In this document: in pieces, positions 1-10,839 of the stretch
How the letters are laid out: each line of letters starts with the position of its first letter
Numbering within the stretch: position 1 is the first letter of the stretch
From: Calvatia gigantea
Lineage: Eukaryota > Basidiomycota > Agaricomycetes > Agaricales > Lycoperdaceae
NCBI GenBank assembly: GCA_025093985.1
Contig: JACAAK010000004.1
Coordinates: 1,922,001 to 1,986,000 of the forward strand
DNA: 64,000 bases
Direction of reading: 5' to 3'
Program-made: the position numbers and the translations under genes
Notes under the pieces: generated by a model
Told to the model about the DNA's origin: nothing
Databases searched by the model: none
Seen by the model: the letters and a program-made list of their open reading frames with translations, nothing else

Positions 1-119
1 CGGGGAAACCTGCGGCCGGAGGTACCGGCACCTGATGAGGTTTCCGACCGGAAAGGTATCCGTAATTATGAGTTCCGTGAGAGGACATATGACGCCCAAC
101 ACGGTAGAGGAACCGAGAA

Positions 120-126
120 TATAAAA
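120..126 (+). promoter_or_regulatory. TATA-like element upstream of the M28 peptidase gene
   Basis: TATAAAA lies about 66 nt before the chosen ATG at 192, a plausible distance for a fungal TATA box. Seen directly in sequence; the regulatory role is inference. Confidence 0.4.
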
Positions 127-191
127 GTAACATATGGTATCAACCATCTCGCTTATTCACGTCCCTCTTCTTGGAAGTTGGAGGCTACCTC

Positions 192-3100
192 ATGGCTTCC
201 CAGGAAGAGAAGATTTTACTACCCCAGTATGCGCAGGAAAGCAAACACTTCGCGCAAGGACTCAATGAGCCTCTGGTCGACCTAGAGGTTGCTCGAAGCC
301 ACAGGCGACGAGGAGGCCCGAGGTGGGCAGTTGCTGGAACAGTCCTAGTCTACTTCGCATTCCGCATCGTCCCGATTGTTATGCAAAAGCAATTTCAGGA
401 AGGGTGGGGATCTTTTCGACCTCACCGCATCCCACCGAAGGTCGCTGAGGAAATATTTCTGTGAGTTGTCGCTCTCCAGCTTTCTTGAGGAGCAGGGGAT
501 TGATCACGCGACTCCTTTTTGCCATAGTACTACGGGGCCCAATGTGCAGAGTGCTCTTGAAGCTTCAAGGGCTTATGCCACACACCCACATCTTGCCGGC
601 TCACAGGCCGATTTCGAGGACGCGAAAGTCATCCTCTCACTTTTTCAATCTGAGTTTGGTATTCGTACTCCTCGCGACGAGCCCATCTTCCCGGCTGGGT
701 CAAAGGAATCTCGCGATGCAACCTTAAAGTTAACAGGAAGGCATGCACCTAGGAAACCAACTGCTTGGATCGACATTTACTACCCGGTTCTCAACACTCC
801 ATTGGATCACAGCTTGTCGATAATTAATAATGAGGGATTGGTCGAATGGGAAGCCGATCTTGAAGAGGACGGCGACCCAAGGGATGCCGACGCTCATAAA
901 TACCGCACTGCAGTCCCGGCCTGGCACGGGTTGAGTCGAGGAGGTGACGTTACAGGCGAATTGATTTATGCCAACTATGGAAACCAGGAGGTACGTCTTC
1001 GACGCCACGGTAGACTATTACCCTTTGACAATTCATTATACTCGAGTAGGACTACGCGGAACTTGTCGCAGCGGGAACCAACTTCACAGGCAAGATAGTG
1101 ATCACACGTTATGGTGGGATATTTCGTGGCCTGAAGGTAATCACCACCTGCTTTGTGCTTTGCATCCCAACACAATACTTAACAGCACTTGTAGATTAAA
1201 GGGGCTCAGGAACTCGGCGCAGCTGGTGTCCTCATCTATTCTGACCCTCGTGATGATGGTTATGTAACAGTATCTAACGGATATGCAACGTATCCTGCAG
1301 GTCCTGCACGCAATCCAACATCGTTGCAGAGGGGTTCTGTCCAGTTCTTATCCAGTTATCCCGGCGATCCCACCACTCCTGGTTATCCGTCTTATCCGGA
1401 CGCGGAACGCGAGGAGGCCTCAAACATCCCTTCTATCCCTAGTCTCCCAATCTCATGGAGTAATGCACAACGCCTCTTGGAAGAGATTGACGACATCTAT
1501 ACGGAGGATGAAAATGGTACAAAGAAGTTGAGTGGGAGAGTCAGCCATAATAAGATTCGATTGGTCAACAACGGTGGGTTATCACTAACCAAGTCATCCA
1601 AACTTATACTAACGGTTAGCATCAGTCGACAATAAAGTCACCCCTATTTGGAATACGATGGCTGCTATCCCGGGACATATCAAGAACGAAGTCGTCGTGA
1701 TCGGTTGCCACCGTGACGGTGCGTCTACAGCTTTTGTACCGAGGAGGCATTAACTCAGCTACCTTCAGCTTGGGTTCTTGGTGCAGCAGACCCCACCAGC
1801 GGTACCGTTTCCCTACATGAGATTATCAAGGGTCTGGGATACTTACTCAAGGCTGGCTGGACGCCACTGCGGACAAGTGAGTTAGCAGATCGTATTCACG
1901 TGGAGGCAAAATATTGATCGGGTCCATACTAGTCGTCATCGCTAGCTGGGATGCTGAAGAGGTTGGTTGAGCCACCTACTCTGCTAACAATCAACTGAAC
2001 TCTTTTGATAGTATGGGCTTGTTGGCAGCACTGAATGGGGCGAGGATTTTGCCGATTGGATTTCAGGAAACGTTGTCGCGTATCTAAATGTCGATGTTTC
2101 GGTGTCTGGTTCACGCTGGAACGTCCTTGGTTCTCCTTCACTCTCGCATTTGATCAAAGACGTTGCCCTCCTCGTAAATCATCCAACACACTTTGGCAAG
2201 AAGCTTTGGGACGCTCATAGTGATGAGGGACCATATAAAGGTTTCAACCTAACAATTGACCCGGAATTCTTGAAATCCTATGAGCAAGCCGAGGAAGAGC
2301 GCACGGCTTTCAAGACTGGTGTCCAACCTTTGGGAAGCGGGAGTGATTACACTGTGTTCCTTCAACGTCTTGGAGTAGGTCCTTCCTACAGGCTTCTCAA
2401 ACTGCAACCGAGGCTTGATACTTTAAAACTATTAGGTAGCAAGCACGGATCAAGGCTTTGGATTCACTGCTTCGGATGCTGTGTACCACTATCACTCGAT
2501 TTATGACAGTCAGCGCTGGCAAGAGGTTTATGCTGATCCTGGTTTCTACCGCCATGTAGGCAATCTTTCAGTTCTTCCATTCCAGATGCTTATACTCATC
2601 AACAGGTGGCCGTTGCTCAACACCTTGGATTAATGGGTCTGAGGCTGGTAGATTCCTTAATCCTTCCTTTGAACACGACCCAATATGCGTTGGAGTTGGG
2701 TGATTACCTGGAGCGGTAGGTTTCCACCCGTGATCTCGCAAAATAGTTTTTCTCACTCCTTTCACTCAGCGTGGAAGCCCTTATACCTGATGATCTGGCT
2801 GGGGAAATTGATTTCTCGGATCTCCACCACGCCATCACCAATGTCCAAATTGCCAGCGCGAAACTTGACTTGGAAAAACAAGCTGCTCAAAAAGCTTTCG
2901 AAAAAATTCTCAAGCACCTCCCACCATATCCGTCTGCTTTCCTTGTTAATGCACGAGCTCCACGTCGTAGCTGCTGGAGTACAAAGATATGGAATGTTTC
3001 ACCTCCGACTGTTTTGCAACAAGTCAAAGACTGGATCAAAGGTGTATTTGGCGTCCCTCCAACTGCAGTTACAGCTGCTTCATGGGATATCGTGAAAGAA

Positions 3101-3516
3101 TTTGGCGAGGACTCCTGGGAAGCTGTTTTCGGTCACGTTTCCACTGCTCCTGAGGAACAATCCCTTCCGTCCTGGTTCCCATATCCAGGCAAAAGGTTCA
3201 TTGAGGCTGTGAAGAGGTTGGGTAGAGCTAACAAGAGGTTGATCGCCTTTGAGCGCGGGTTCATCTCAGAGGGTGGTATTAAAGATCGGGAGTGGTACAA
3301 GCATCTTGGTGTTGCACCCGGCAAGTGGCTAGGTGAGTTCTTTTCACTCTTTCGAGATAAATCAGTTGTCAACAGGACCTAGGATACGGTGCAACAACGC
3401 TGCCTGCCCTCACGGAAGCAATCACAATTGAGAAGAATGCCAAATTGGCGAATTACGAAGCTGGGAGGTTGTCTCAGTTGATAAACAAGCTAACTGAAAA
3501 GATTACTCCTGCTTGA
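192..3516 (+). CDS. Glutamate carboxypeptidase II-like M28 metallopeptidase, type II membrane protein
   Basis: This is a multi-exon gene of about 890 residues, probably a zinc peptidase of the GCPII/NAALADase (transferrin-receptor-like, Vps70-like) family. The ATG at 192 is the first in frame; the frame upstream opens only with TTG. Exon 1 (192-460) encodes a short cytosolic tail and one membrane segment (around WAVAGTVLVYFAFRIV). After an intron at 461-527 comes the ectodomain (ASRAYATHPHLAGS). A PA-domain segment follows (ELGAAGVLIYSDPRDDGYV). The peptidase core shows CHRDA/WVLGAADPTSG, ASWDAEE and STDQGFG, then HYHSIYD, so all co-catalytic zinc ligands and the DAEE catalytic Glu are present. 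The C-terminus (about 2770-3516) matches the helical dimerisation domain and ends in a TEKITPA stop. About 11 introns of 50-65 nt are needed, with no disruption seen. Substrate unknown; a vacuolar or cell-surface location is inference. Confidence 0.9.
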
Positions 3517-3893
3517 CGCAGGTGATTGATTGATATTAGCATCGCAAAGAATATTAATGCAACAACTTGTGATTGGATATACGATAGACACTGAGGGCGA
3601 TTAAGCAATGAGCCAGAGCAAGCTGCGAATTGTTGCACCAATAGGTTTTACATATGATTGCATAGCGGCGGACGCTTAACCTAGCTCAGCGTAATAAAAT
3701 AGTGGATCGCGTGCAAGTTATACTCATACAGAACAGACCATGGGGCTCCTCAGGAATCCTGAGTTTTCCCCCGACGTCGGAGCCCAATTACCAAACTCTA
3801 TAATAATAAGATCAAGGGAACTACCTCGATCTCTCAAGAAAATATCGAACAATAACAAAAAAAATACCCAACCCCTCACTCCGATGCTCTGTG
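3517..3893. other. Intergenic, convergent 3' ends
   Basis: This gap separates the stop of the M28 peptidase gene (+) from the stop of the coiled-coil gene (-). It is AT-rich and should hold both 3' UTRs. I see no gene or repeat. Confidence 0.5.
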
Positions 3894-6572
3894 TCAACCA
3901 TTCCTTGCGAACCTAAAGTCCTCCCAAGAAGTTGGATGCTCATCCAAGAAGTGCTGGACCTTCTCTTCCTGCGGCATATCCGGTGGGAATCTCGCCGGTG
4001 CCTCAATCAACCCGCTCCTAAACCGCGAGCTGAAGAGTCCTGAGTGGGTTGGATCATCCTCACAGGATAATAAAACTTACAGGCATAACAAGCACGTAGG
4101 TAGGCCGTCATCATCGTCATCCGTAAATGCTTCTAGACAGTATTTCACTGACCGCGCCCCGTCGGGGCCAATTTCCTCCTCCTCTTCAACATCTTCATCT
4201 TCGTCATTACGTTCGCCTACAGCCTCCGCGGTGGCGATCGTTTCCGAGGTGTTAATACTTATATCGCCCGCTCCATCTACTGGTTCCACGACAACAGCAG
4301 AATCACCAGGTTTCGGGAAAACTTCCTGCACCTCGCTCAACCGAGGTTTTTTCCGCATTCCATCTGTACCCAAATTATTACCCTCGTCAATTCCACCGGC
4401 GATATGCAGACTGCGACGTTTCAATGACGAAGCCGTTTCACCACCGAAACCCGGTCCTGCGCCCTCCATATTAATCGCAGTAGGAGATTCGGTCATACCA
4501 AAATTAGGACTAATCGGTGTATCAAGAGGTGTTATAGTCTCGGGGGCGTCTTCTGAAGGCGCAACCGAAGATCGCGAACTCGTTGGTGTGAGGTGCGGGG
4601 TTTGTAGGTTCTCATTAACTTCCACAGGAGCAGAAATCTGATTTTGCGAATAGGAAGTAGAAGCGGCGGTTGGGATCGGAGGTTTGGCAGGAGATAGGTG
4701 GGCAAGATCAACGGCAGATGCGGATGGCTTTGGCATTCTGGTCGAGGCCAGGTGCGCGTACACGGGGGAAGGTAGGTTTGAGGACGTTGATGGGGATTGT
4801 GGTTTCGTGATGGAAGCTGCAAGTGGAGGCAAAAATTTCCCTGGGGGCCCGATAGGCACGACGTTCATACCGATTTCATGATTTACGAAAGGTACGCTCA
4901 TGGGAGGGGGTCCCGCCATTAGATGAGGCAATCCTGTCATTAAGTGATTGGCCATAGGAGCCGGAGCCGCAGTGGGCAGAGTCGTCGTCGGTGACGGCGT
5001 GACTTTTGGATTTCCTTCCCATAACGTAGATGGGGCAGATGCCTGTCGTCTTGGCGGATTTATTTGTGGAGGAAGATTCGTTACGATGGTAGGGCCTGTC
5101 GCGTCGCCTGTCCACCCATATATAACTGTTTTATAACCAGGTAATTTGAATCCTTGGGAATCGACCTGTGCGAGGAGTTAATAAGTAAACTATTCGCGTT
5201 GTTTGGAGCGATCTACGCATACATTCATCGCATCGTTAGAATGCCTTGAGGAGCTCGACGAGGGTCTCTGCATCAACATACAAATTCTTTAGGCCAACCG
5301 AATATGAATAGGCGATCAGAGGGTAATCATACCGATACTGAAGGGGCTGCTATATCACATACCATGAGTTTTTGGACAACATCCTTGTAAAAGATCAGAC
5401 TCACCAGCTGCTTTGTGATTTAGGAGGATCTGGTTCGCTTGCGAAAAAAGTTGGGCTGATGAACCCGCTGTTGATTGACTTCCTGGTTCATTCTGTACAG
5501 TGGGTGGCCCAGGCATGTTCGCTATGGGAACGTGAGGGTGGGTTTGGGAATGGGGAGTGCTTTGGCTTCGGAGTTGCTGGTCGGGCCATCTGCCATCGTG
5601 CCCCGGGTCTACAAATGGCCATTGTTGGTGATGTTGCTTTCGCGGAGCTTGTCGGACGGGTGGTTGTTTAGGCGGATTACCCGCGATCGGTTGCCCCAAT
5701 GCAACGACCCTATTCTGCTGGTTATTCTGCTGGCTAGACACAGCAACCTGAGGCGGTTGGGGAGGCGGGTTTCCCATCAACATCTTCTGCAACGTCATGA
5801 CCTGCAGCTTCAATTGCGAGCAAAACCCCTGTAAACGCATATAATCTGCTTGCAAACGGGCATACTCTGGTTGCCCATCAGCAAGGCTTCTCTCCCTCAC
5901 CAACACATCATGATTCTCTTTCTGCAATGATAGGATTTGCCGCTCCAAAGAGTGGATTGTCCCTGAGTGTGATCTTTCAGCCATGATCTGTTTTTCCCGC
6001 GACTCCTTCACCATCTGTGCGAGTCGTTGATTGTCTACGTAGAGCTTCCTATTCTCCTCCTGAAAGGAGCTCACGCGACTTTGAAGTTCAACGATCTGAT
6101 GGGTCATCCCAGGCCGATAACCAAGTTCTTGCAAACAACCGTTGGCGGTCCGTGACAGGATTTCAATAACCTTGGTCCGGAACTCAGGAGTTGTAAAGCT
6201 CGTCCGATGTGCTGGAGTGAAACTTTCGATTGGAGGGCGGAAAAAAATGACACATGAAGGTCAACCCAAATTAATAAAGAAAAAACTGTTGTGACTTACC
6301 CGCTTGGATTCCTGGTTGGGTCCTGGAGAGGGCCGCCCACAGAAGGCTGGATGCTCATTTTTAGCGTGAATTACGTGCAACGCGAACGAAGCAAGGGATT
6401 TGGCGACGCGTCTGGGTAAAAGCCTCGCACATGGAGTCCTCGAGGGAGGTAATGCCGGAAGTCCAATTCTGATTCGGTATTTGCGGGCCGGAATTGGACC
6501 GGAGCTCAGTGAATTGCCGGCCTCAATTGCGTCATAGAGGTTGAAACTTTGAGACGTTGAGGGGAACGACAT
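3894..6572 (-). CDS. Coiled-coil, Pro/Ser-rich protein with C-terminal Cys motif, function unknown
   Basis: I do not recognise the family. The ATG is at 6572-6570 (MSFPSTSQSFNLYDAIEAG). A later exon (6250-5370) carries a block with FRTKVIEILSRTANG followed by a strong coiled coil (about 100 residues beginning HQIVELQSRVSSFQEEN), then a Gln/Pro-rich stretch. Exon 5178-4079 is low-complexity Pro/Ser/Thr, then a basic patch (SLKRRSLHI, RKKPRLSEV) resembling a nuclear localisation signal and an acidic run. The last exon, after an intron from about 4078 to 4017, completes GLPTCLLC followed by a helical tail (QHFLDEHPTSWEDF) ending at 3894. The C-x-x-C plus an H-containing tail could be half of a zinc site. 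One or two exon joints between 5360 and 5175 are not resolved. Nuclear or scaffold function is inference. Confidence 0.6.
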
Positions 6573-7022
6573 GGAAATTTAAGCGTAAATGGGAGGGCGT
6601 TCAATCTCACACTAGGACACACAGGTGGATATGTGACGGACTACACCCGACCTCACACTGGACTTCTGTTTTTTGTTCCTTCTGTTCGCCATCTCCGAAT
6701 TAGCCCACTTTCCTTTTACGGAGACGGGCGATGAGACTTCTAAGTTCTAAGTAACCATATTCCCTCATGTACCCCGCATACCTCCTTTTGGGAAGAGGGA
6801 CAGGTGTCAGAGAGCATGGCGTAAAGTACATTGATAAATTCGTCAGCCAACATGCAGAGTATAGTGAGCAGTCCCCAAAGTAAAGTAAAGGAAACAGTAG
6901 TTGCCAAGGTAAAAAACGTCCCAAGTGGCAGTGAAATAAATCATAATGTAAGGAACAAAGCAGAACCGATAGCGTTTAAGAAGGAACTAAAAAAAAATAA
7001 CGAAAACCAAAGCAGGCTAAGC
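6573..7022. other. Intergenic, promoter side of the coiled-coil gene
   Basis: This gap lies between the start of the coiled-coil gene (-) and the stop of the TM-protein gene (-). It contains a short AAAGT-type repeat near 6880-6900. Nothing else is recognised. Confidence 0.5.
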
Positions 7023-7800
7023 CTATCCATCTGGGGTAGGAGGCCTGGGCGGTTGTCGAATTGTAGACTGGGATGGTGCAGGTTCAAGTCGTCGTGCGGA
7101 AGAAGGTGGCGATGATGGCGGACTGGCAGTTGGAACCTCAACATAATTAGAGCGTTGGGATGGGCTAGAAGCTGAGCTCGTTGACGCGATCACTTCGTAA
7201 GTCGGGGGAGGTGGGAAGTAGGGAGGAACGGGATCATTTGTAGGTGAACGTCTGAGGGTAAATGGGTTACGCTCAAGCTCTTCCAACTCTCTTTCCAATT
7301 GATGCCGTTGTAGCACAGCCGCAATACGGTCGCGCTTAGGCGTCCTATTATAGCTATAGCAGCAGCGGATACAACTGATCAGGATGGCCAATCCCACTAC
7401 CCCTCCAAGGGCCTCGAAGAAGATGGCGATGGGTTTTTGAGGGGATTGAGGCAGATCGTGTCTCTGCTGTTGTTCTGTGGAAGTAGGGGCTATTGCCATA
7501 GTACGAGTGCGTGTGCGGGTTGGGCGCGGCGTAAAACGGCCTGGTCCACGTATTGAACCTTTACCCGTCGTAAAGTGGGATGGTGATGGGGGGTGAAGGA
7601 TGGCCAAGCTCCTACTAGCCGTGGAATTAGAAATTGTGTGAGAAGAAATAGAGCTAGAAGGTGTTGAAGAATTGAGAGTTGTAGAAGTCGGCGCGGAAAG
7701 CGAACTAGCACAAGGTCAATAGACGGGTGAATGGCAACGCAAAAAAAACAGACCTGATGCATGAATGAAACAGAAGGAAGAGGATGGTGGAGAACCGCAT
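7023..7800 (-). CDS. Signal-peptide, single-TM protein with Ser/Thr-rich ectodomain and PPxY cytosolic tail
   Basis: Two exons (7800-7754 and 7704-7023) with a 49-nt GTCTGT...TAG intron give 242 residues. Exon 1 is a signal peptide (MRFSTILFLLFHSCI). It is followed by a Ser/Thr-rich, probably O-glycosylated stretch with basic TRTRTRT repeats. One TM helix follows (around FFEALGGVVGLAILISCI), then a juxtamembrane CCYSYNR. The tail begins with a charged helix (QRHQLERELEELERN), then Pro-rich sequence with PPPPTYEV, a PPxY motif of the kind bound by WW domains of Rsp5-type ubiquitin ligases. The layout resembles fungal type I plasma-membrane proteins of unknown role. Adaptor or sensor function is inference. 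No family assigned. Confidence 0.72.
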
Positions 7801-8759
7801 GTCAGCTATGGCGTATCGAGTTGTGGTCACAGCCCTTCCATTGCATAGGGGATAGAGCGCAGCCCAGGAGAAACAGACGTTCTAGGCGATGACGGAAAGC
7901 AGGAACAGAGTTGCATCGTAACAGGCGCCCTCGGCGTACACCAGGCTGCGGCGAAGTGCTGTGTGGGAAATGATTTGTCGCTTCGAGATAAGATTAGATA
8001 ACCCCTCACCAGGAACATGAGCTGGTCTTCTTTCTTGGGATCTGCATTTATACTGTTTACCACATGCCATAGCGACATCCTATATGATAGTTCTGTACGT
8101 AGGATACATAGTTCGGAGGTCAAGCTCTAGCTCCGATGAACCTGCGGTTCTGATATGCTGTATTTCGGTCGAGTCGAGCTCCAATGGACAACTGCATCTC
8201 CTCCCACATTTAAGTTTCGTCGAGGACGACCACAATTATTTCTGCATGCATGCCATATTTCACCAGAACATGGAGCAAATAAAAAGGGCGACGGTGGGAT
8301 TGAGCAGTCACTAGTCATTGATTCATTAATCATTAATCATTCTCTGTTGCGCTGACTAACGAACACCTTGCCATAAAGCGTTGAGGATCTGGGGCTGATA
8401 GGATTACCGGACCCGAACAACGAGTTCAACCAAAAAAGGGCCTATCCATTGAACGGCTTATGTACTATGTTTATAAACTTTCGGGATAAAGCAGTCGCGT
8501 GTCTTTGTAAAGAATCGAGGTGTTTGCAATGAAATTTACGTGAATCCGCCCATGTCAGAGATATTAATCACGTGCGGTGTCCGTTTTAAATAAGTATCGG
8601 CAGTGCATTTTTCAAATACCCAGGTCCTAAGTTTTGGGAGCGACAAGTTAAAAATCTGATAAACTCTCTGTCTCTGCTTATTCCTTCTACCCGTTTCCAT
8701 TCCCCGCTCCCAACCCACCCCTCACCCTTCCTCTTGCCTGCCCCTTACCTCGAGCTACG
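7801..8759. other. Divergent intergenic region upstream of RIB1-like gene
   Basis: This 959-bp gap separates the start of the TM-protein gene (-) from the GTP cyclohydrolase II gene (+). A short AT-rich direct repeat (CATTAAT units) lies at 8323-8340, and the last 100 bp are pyrimidine-rich, as in a fungal 5' UTR. No gene is supported. Confidence 0.5.
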
Positions 8760-10325
8760 ATGGGAGCTCACCACCACTCCTCTGATTCCGCCGAGGCTTC
8801 CGATCTCGCTCTCCTTGACCTCCTCACTGGTCCTGCTCGTCCGACTGCGAAAACTATCTTACCCCGAAGGGATGCAGCACTCGATCCTCTACTTATTGCA
8901 GCTGCAGCTGCATCGGGCCCTCACGTCACTCGCAACCATTATCATCATGATTTCTTCCCCGGCGTCATGGTTCCTCAGGTAGAGGGTGCTTGGGACTGGA
9001 CGAGATGGACAGGGGAAGATGTTGCAAATGTGAAGGAACGTAAGCGCCTGACATACGTGAGTAGGCAAGCGCCGCGGAGGCAGCGGTTGGCAGCATCCGC
9101 CAACAATGGCGAGAGCAAGGAGAATGATTTTCCGCATGGGACGGATACCCCAAAAGCAGTTGATAATCTCCTTCCTATTCCCAAAAGGCGGCGTTCATCA
9201 CTTATATCCACGCACACCAACACTGTCCCCGAGGGCATCGTTAGTCAGCCGGCTCCGGTGACTGATGTTGTCCCACCATCAGTCAAGCCGCTTTCACCTC
9301 CGCAACCTACTGTAGAAGTCAAATGCATGGCCCGAACCCGTATACCAACACCACACGGACCCGCTTTCCTTCACCTTTATCATAACAACAAGGACAACAA
9401 GGAGCACCTGGCGATAGTCATCGATCCCGCTCAATTCTCCGAAAATCCTACCCTTGCGCCTCCCATTCGTTCACGCTCACTTGATGCTGTCTGGTGTGAG
9501 AATGAGACAGAAATGGACCGAATCACCCGAGGTGCCTATATTGGGCGATTAACGCCAACGTCACATCGAGCATCTGATCCGTCATCTCCTACCCCTGCCC
9601 CCCCTCAAATTGATAGTTCTTCTGTTCCGGCTCCGTTAATCCGCATCCACTCCGAGTGTTTCACAGGGGAAACCGTTGGAAGCATGCGCTGTGATTGTGG
9701 TGAACAACTAGATGAAGCCATTAGACAAATCTCCCAACCGATCCCTATTTTATCCTCCGATTCATCCCACAAACTTGCGACCATACCTGGTCGGGGAGCT
9801 GTCGTCTACCTCCGTCAGGAAGGTCGGGGTATTGGACTCTTATCCAAAATCCGCGCCTATAATCTTCAAGACTTAGGCCATGATACCGTCACTGCCAACC
9901 TTATGCTCGGGCATCAAGCGGACGAGCGGGGGTATGAGATTGCTGGCGCCATCCTTCGCGACCTGGGCTTGGGTTCACAAGATGTAATGGTGGAGGGGGT
10001 TCGAGTGTTGACGAATAACCCAGACAAAGTCGAGGCTTTACAGAACGAAGGGATCAATGTAGTAGAGCGTGTTCCTATGATACCACGGAGCTGGCAACAG
10101 CGCCGACAGGAAACTACTTCGAACAAATCGACGGAGGAGGTGCAGGATGAGGTGACGCAGCAGCAGAAAGAGGAGAAGGAAAGGATATCAGGCGCCACCC
10201 TTATCGGTGGTAATGCTGTTTACGGGGAAGATCTTGATAAGTATTTGCGGACGAAAGTCTTGCGCATGGGACACATGTTGCCTTTATGGCTCGAAGATAC
10301 CGTTTCGGATTCACCTGTTTATTGA
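8760..10325 (+). CDS. RIB1: GTP cyclohydrolase II (riboflavin biosynthesis)
   Basis: This is a single uninterrupted exon of 521 residues. The enzyme opens the GTP imidazole ring, releasing formate and pyrophosphate, the first step of riboflavin synthesis. The catalytic domain lies in the second half. The zinc-binding cysteines are in HSECFTGET...MRCDCGEQL. The active-site segment is VYLRQEGRGIGL, followed by GHDTVTANLMLGHQADER and the TNNPDKVEAL motif. The first ~200 residues are a fungal N-terminal extension, including a Lys/Arg-rich low-complexity patch (PKRRRSS) and a conserved block around PGVMVPQVEGAWDWTRW. The C-terminal tail has an acidic/Gln linker and then GGNAVYGEDLDKYLRTK. It is longer than bacterial RibA (about 200 residues), as in other fungi. 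The ATG opens the frame just after a pyrimidine-rich leader. Confidence 0.96.
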   Translation: MGAHHHSSDSAEASDLALLDLLTGPARPTAKTILPRRDAALDPLLIAAAAASGPHVTRNHYHHDFFPGVMVPQVEGAWDWTRWTGEDVANVKERKRLTYVSRQAPRRQRLAASANNGESKENDFPHGTDTPKAVDNLLPIPKRRRSSLISTHTNTVPEGIVSQPAPVTDVVPPSVKPLSPPQPTVEVKCMARTRIPTPHGPAFLHLYHNNKDNKEHLAIVIDPAQFSENPTLAPPIRSRSLDAVWCENETEMDRITRGAYIGRLTPTSHRASDPSSPTPAPPQIDSSSVPAPLIRIHSECFTGETVGSMRCDCGEQLDEAIRQISQPIPILSSDSSHKLATIPGRGAVVYLRQEGRGIGLLSKIRAYNLQDLGHDTVTANLMLGHQADERGYEIAGAILRDLGLGSQDVMVEGVRVLTNNPDKVEALQNEGINVVERVPMIPRSWQQRRQETTSNKSTEEVQDEVTQQQKEEKERISGATLIGGNAVYGEDLDKYLRTKVLRMGHMLPLWLEDTVSDSPVY

Positions 10326-10839
10326 TCTTTTTGTTGCGTAATTTTCGCGGATGTTACATTGCTAATTTAAATTCTTCTCCAGCCTAGTTATTGAGGTACT
10401 GCCTCTAAGTTGATGTTGGGAATGGGATAACCTTGGGTAACCAGAAGCACATCAGAACTTTCATTCCCCTAAGATATTTATAGCACAATTCAAGGTTGGC
10501 CGCTAAGGCGCTAGTCTTGGCTCCTAGACTTCTGGAACGAACGCCCTGTTGCTGTCAGGGTCATTACGAACCAAGCGACAACAGCTTACAAGGCGAGTCC
10601 GCCAAGTCGACGAATCAACCACTTACTTTACTTTACTCCCATCTCTTACTCCCCCTCCCTTCATCTCTTTTAGCCCACACTCCACCTTCCCCACCGCACT
10701 ACTCACCGTTTCTTGGTCCATACGTCTTGACGCAGGCCACCAGACACACAGTCGCTCTCTACTCTTCAAACAGCTATTTATTTCTTCTTTCCTCTTTTAC
10801 ACCCACACCCTCTTCACGTTGAAACGAGCAGGATAGATC
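10326..10839. other. Intergenic with pyrimidine-rich leader
   Basis: This gap lies between RIB1 and the GH17 gene, both on +. Bases 10620-10830 are strongly C/T-rich, typical of the core promoter and 5' UTR of well-expressed basidiomycete genes. The two overlapping frames here are low-complexity and not credible genes. Confidence 0.5.

Noticed and set aside
4231..4641. Plus-strand frame opposite the coiled-coil gene
   Set aside because: It is the antisense shadow of the low-complexity exon on the minus strand.
7079..7092. GGTTCAAGTCG resembling a tRNA B box
   Set aside because: It lies in coding sequence of the TM protein, and no A box or acceptor stem is found around it.
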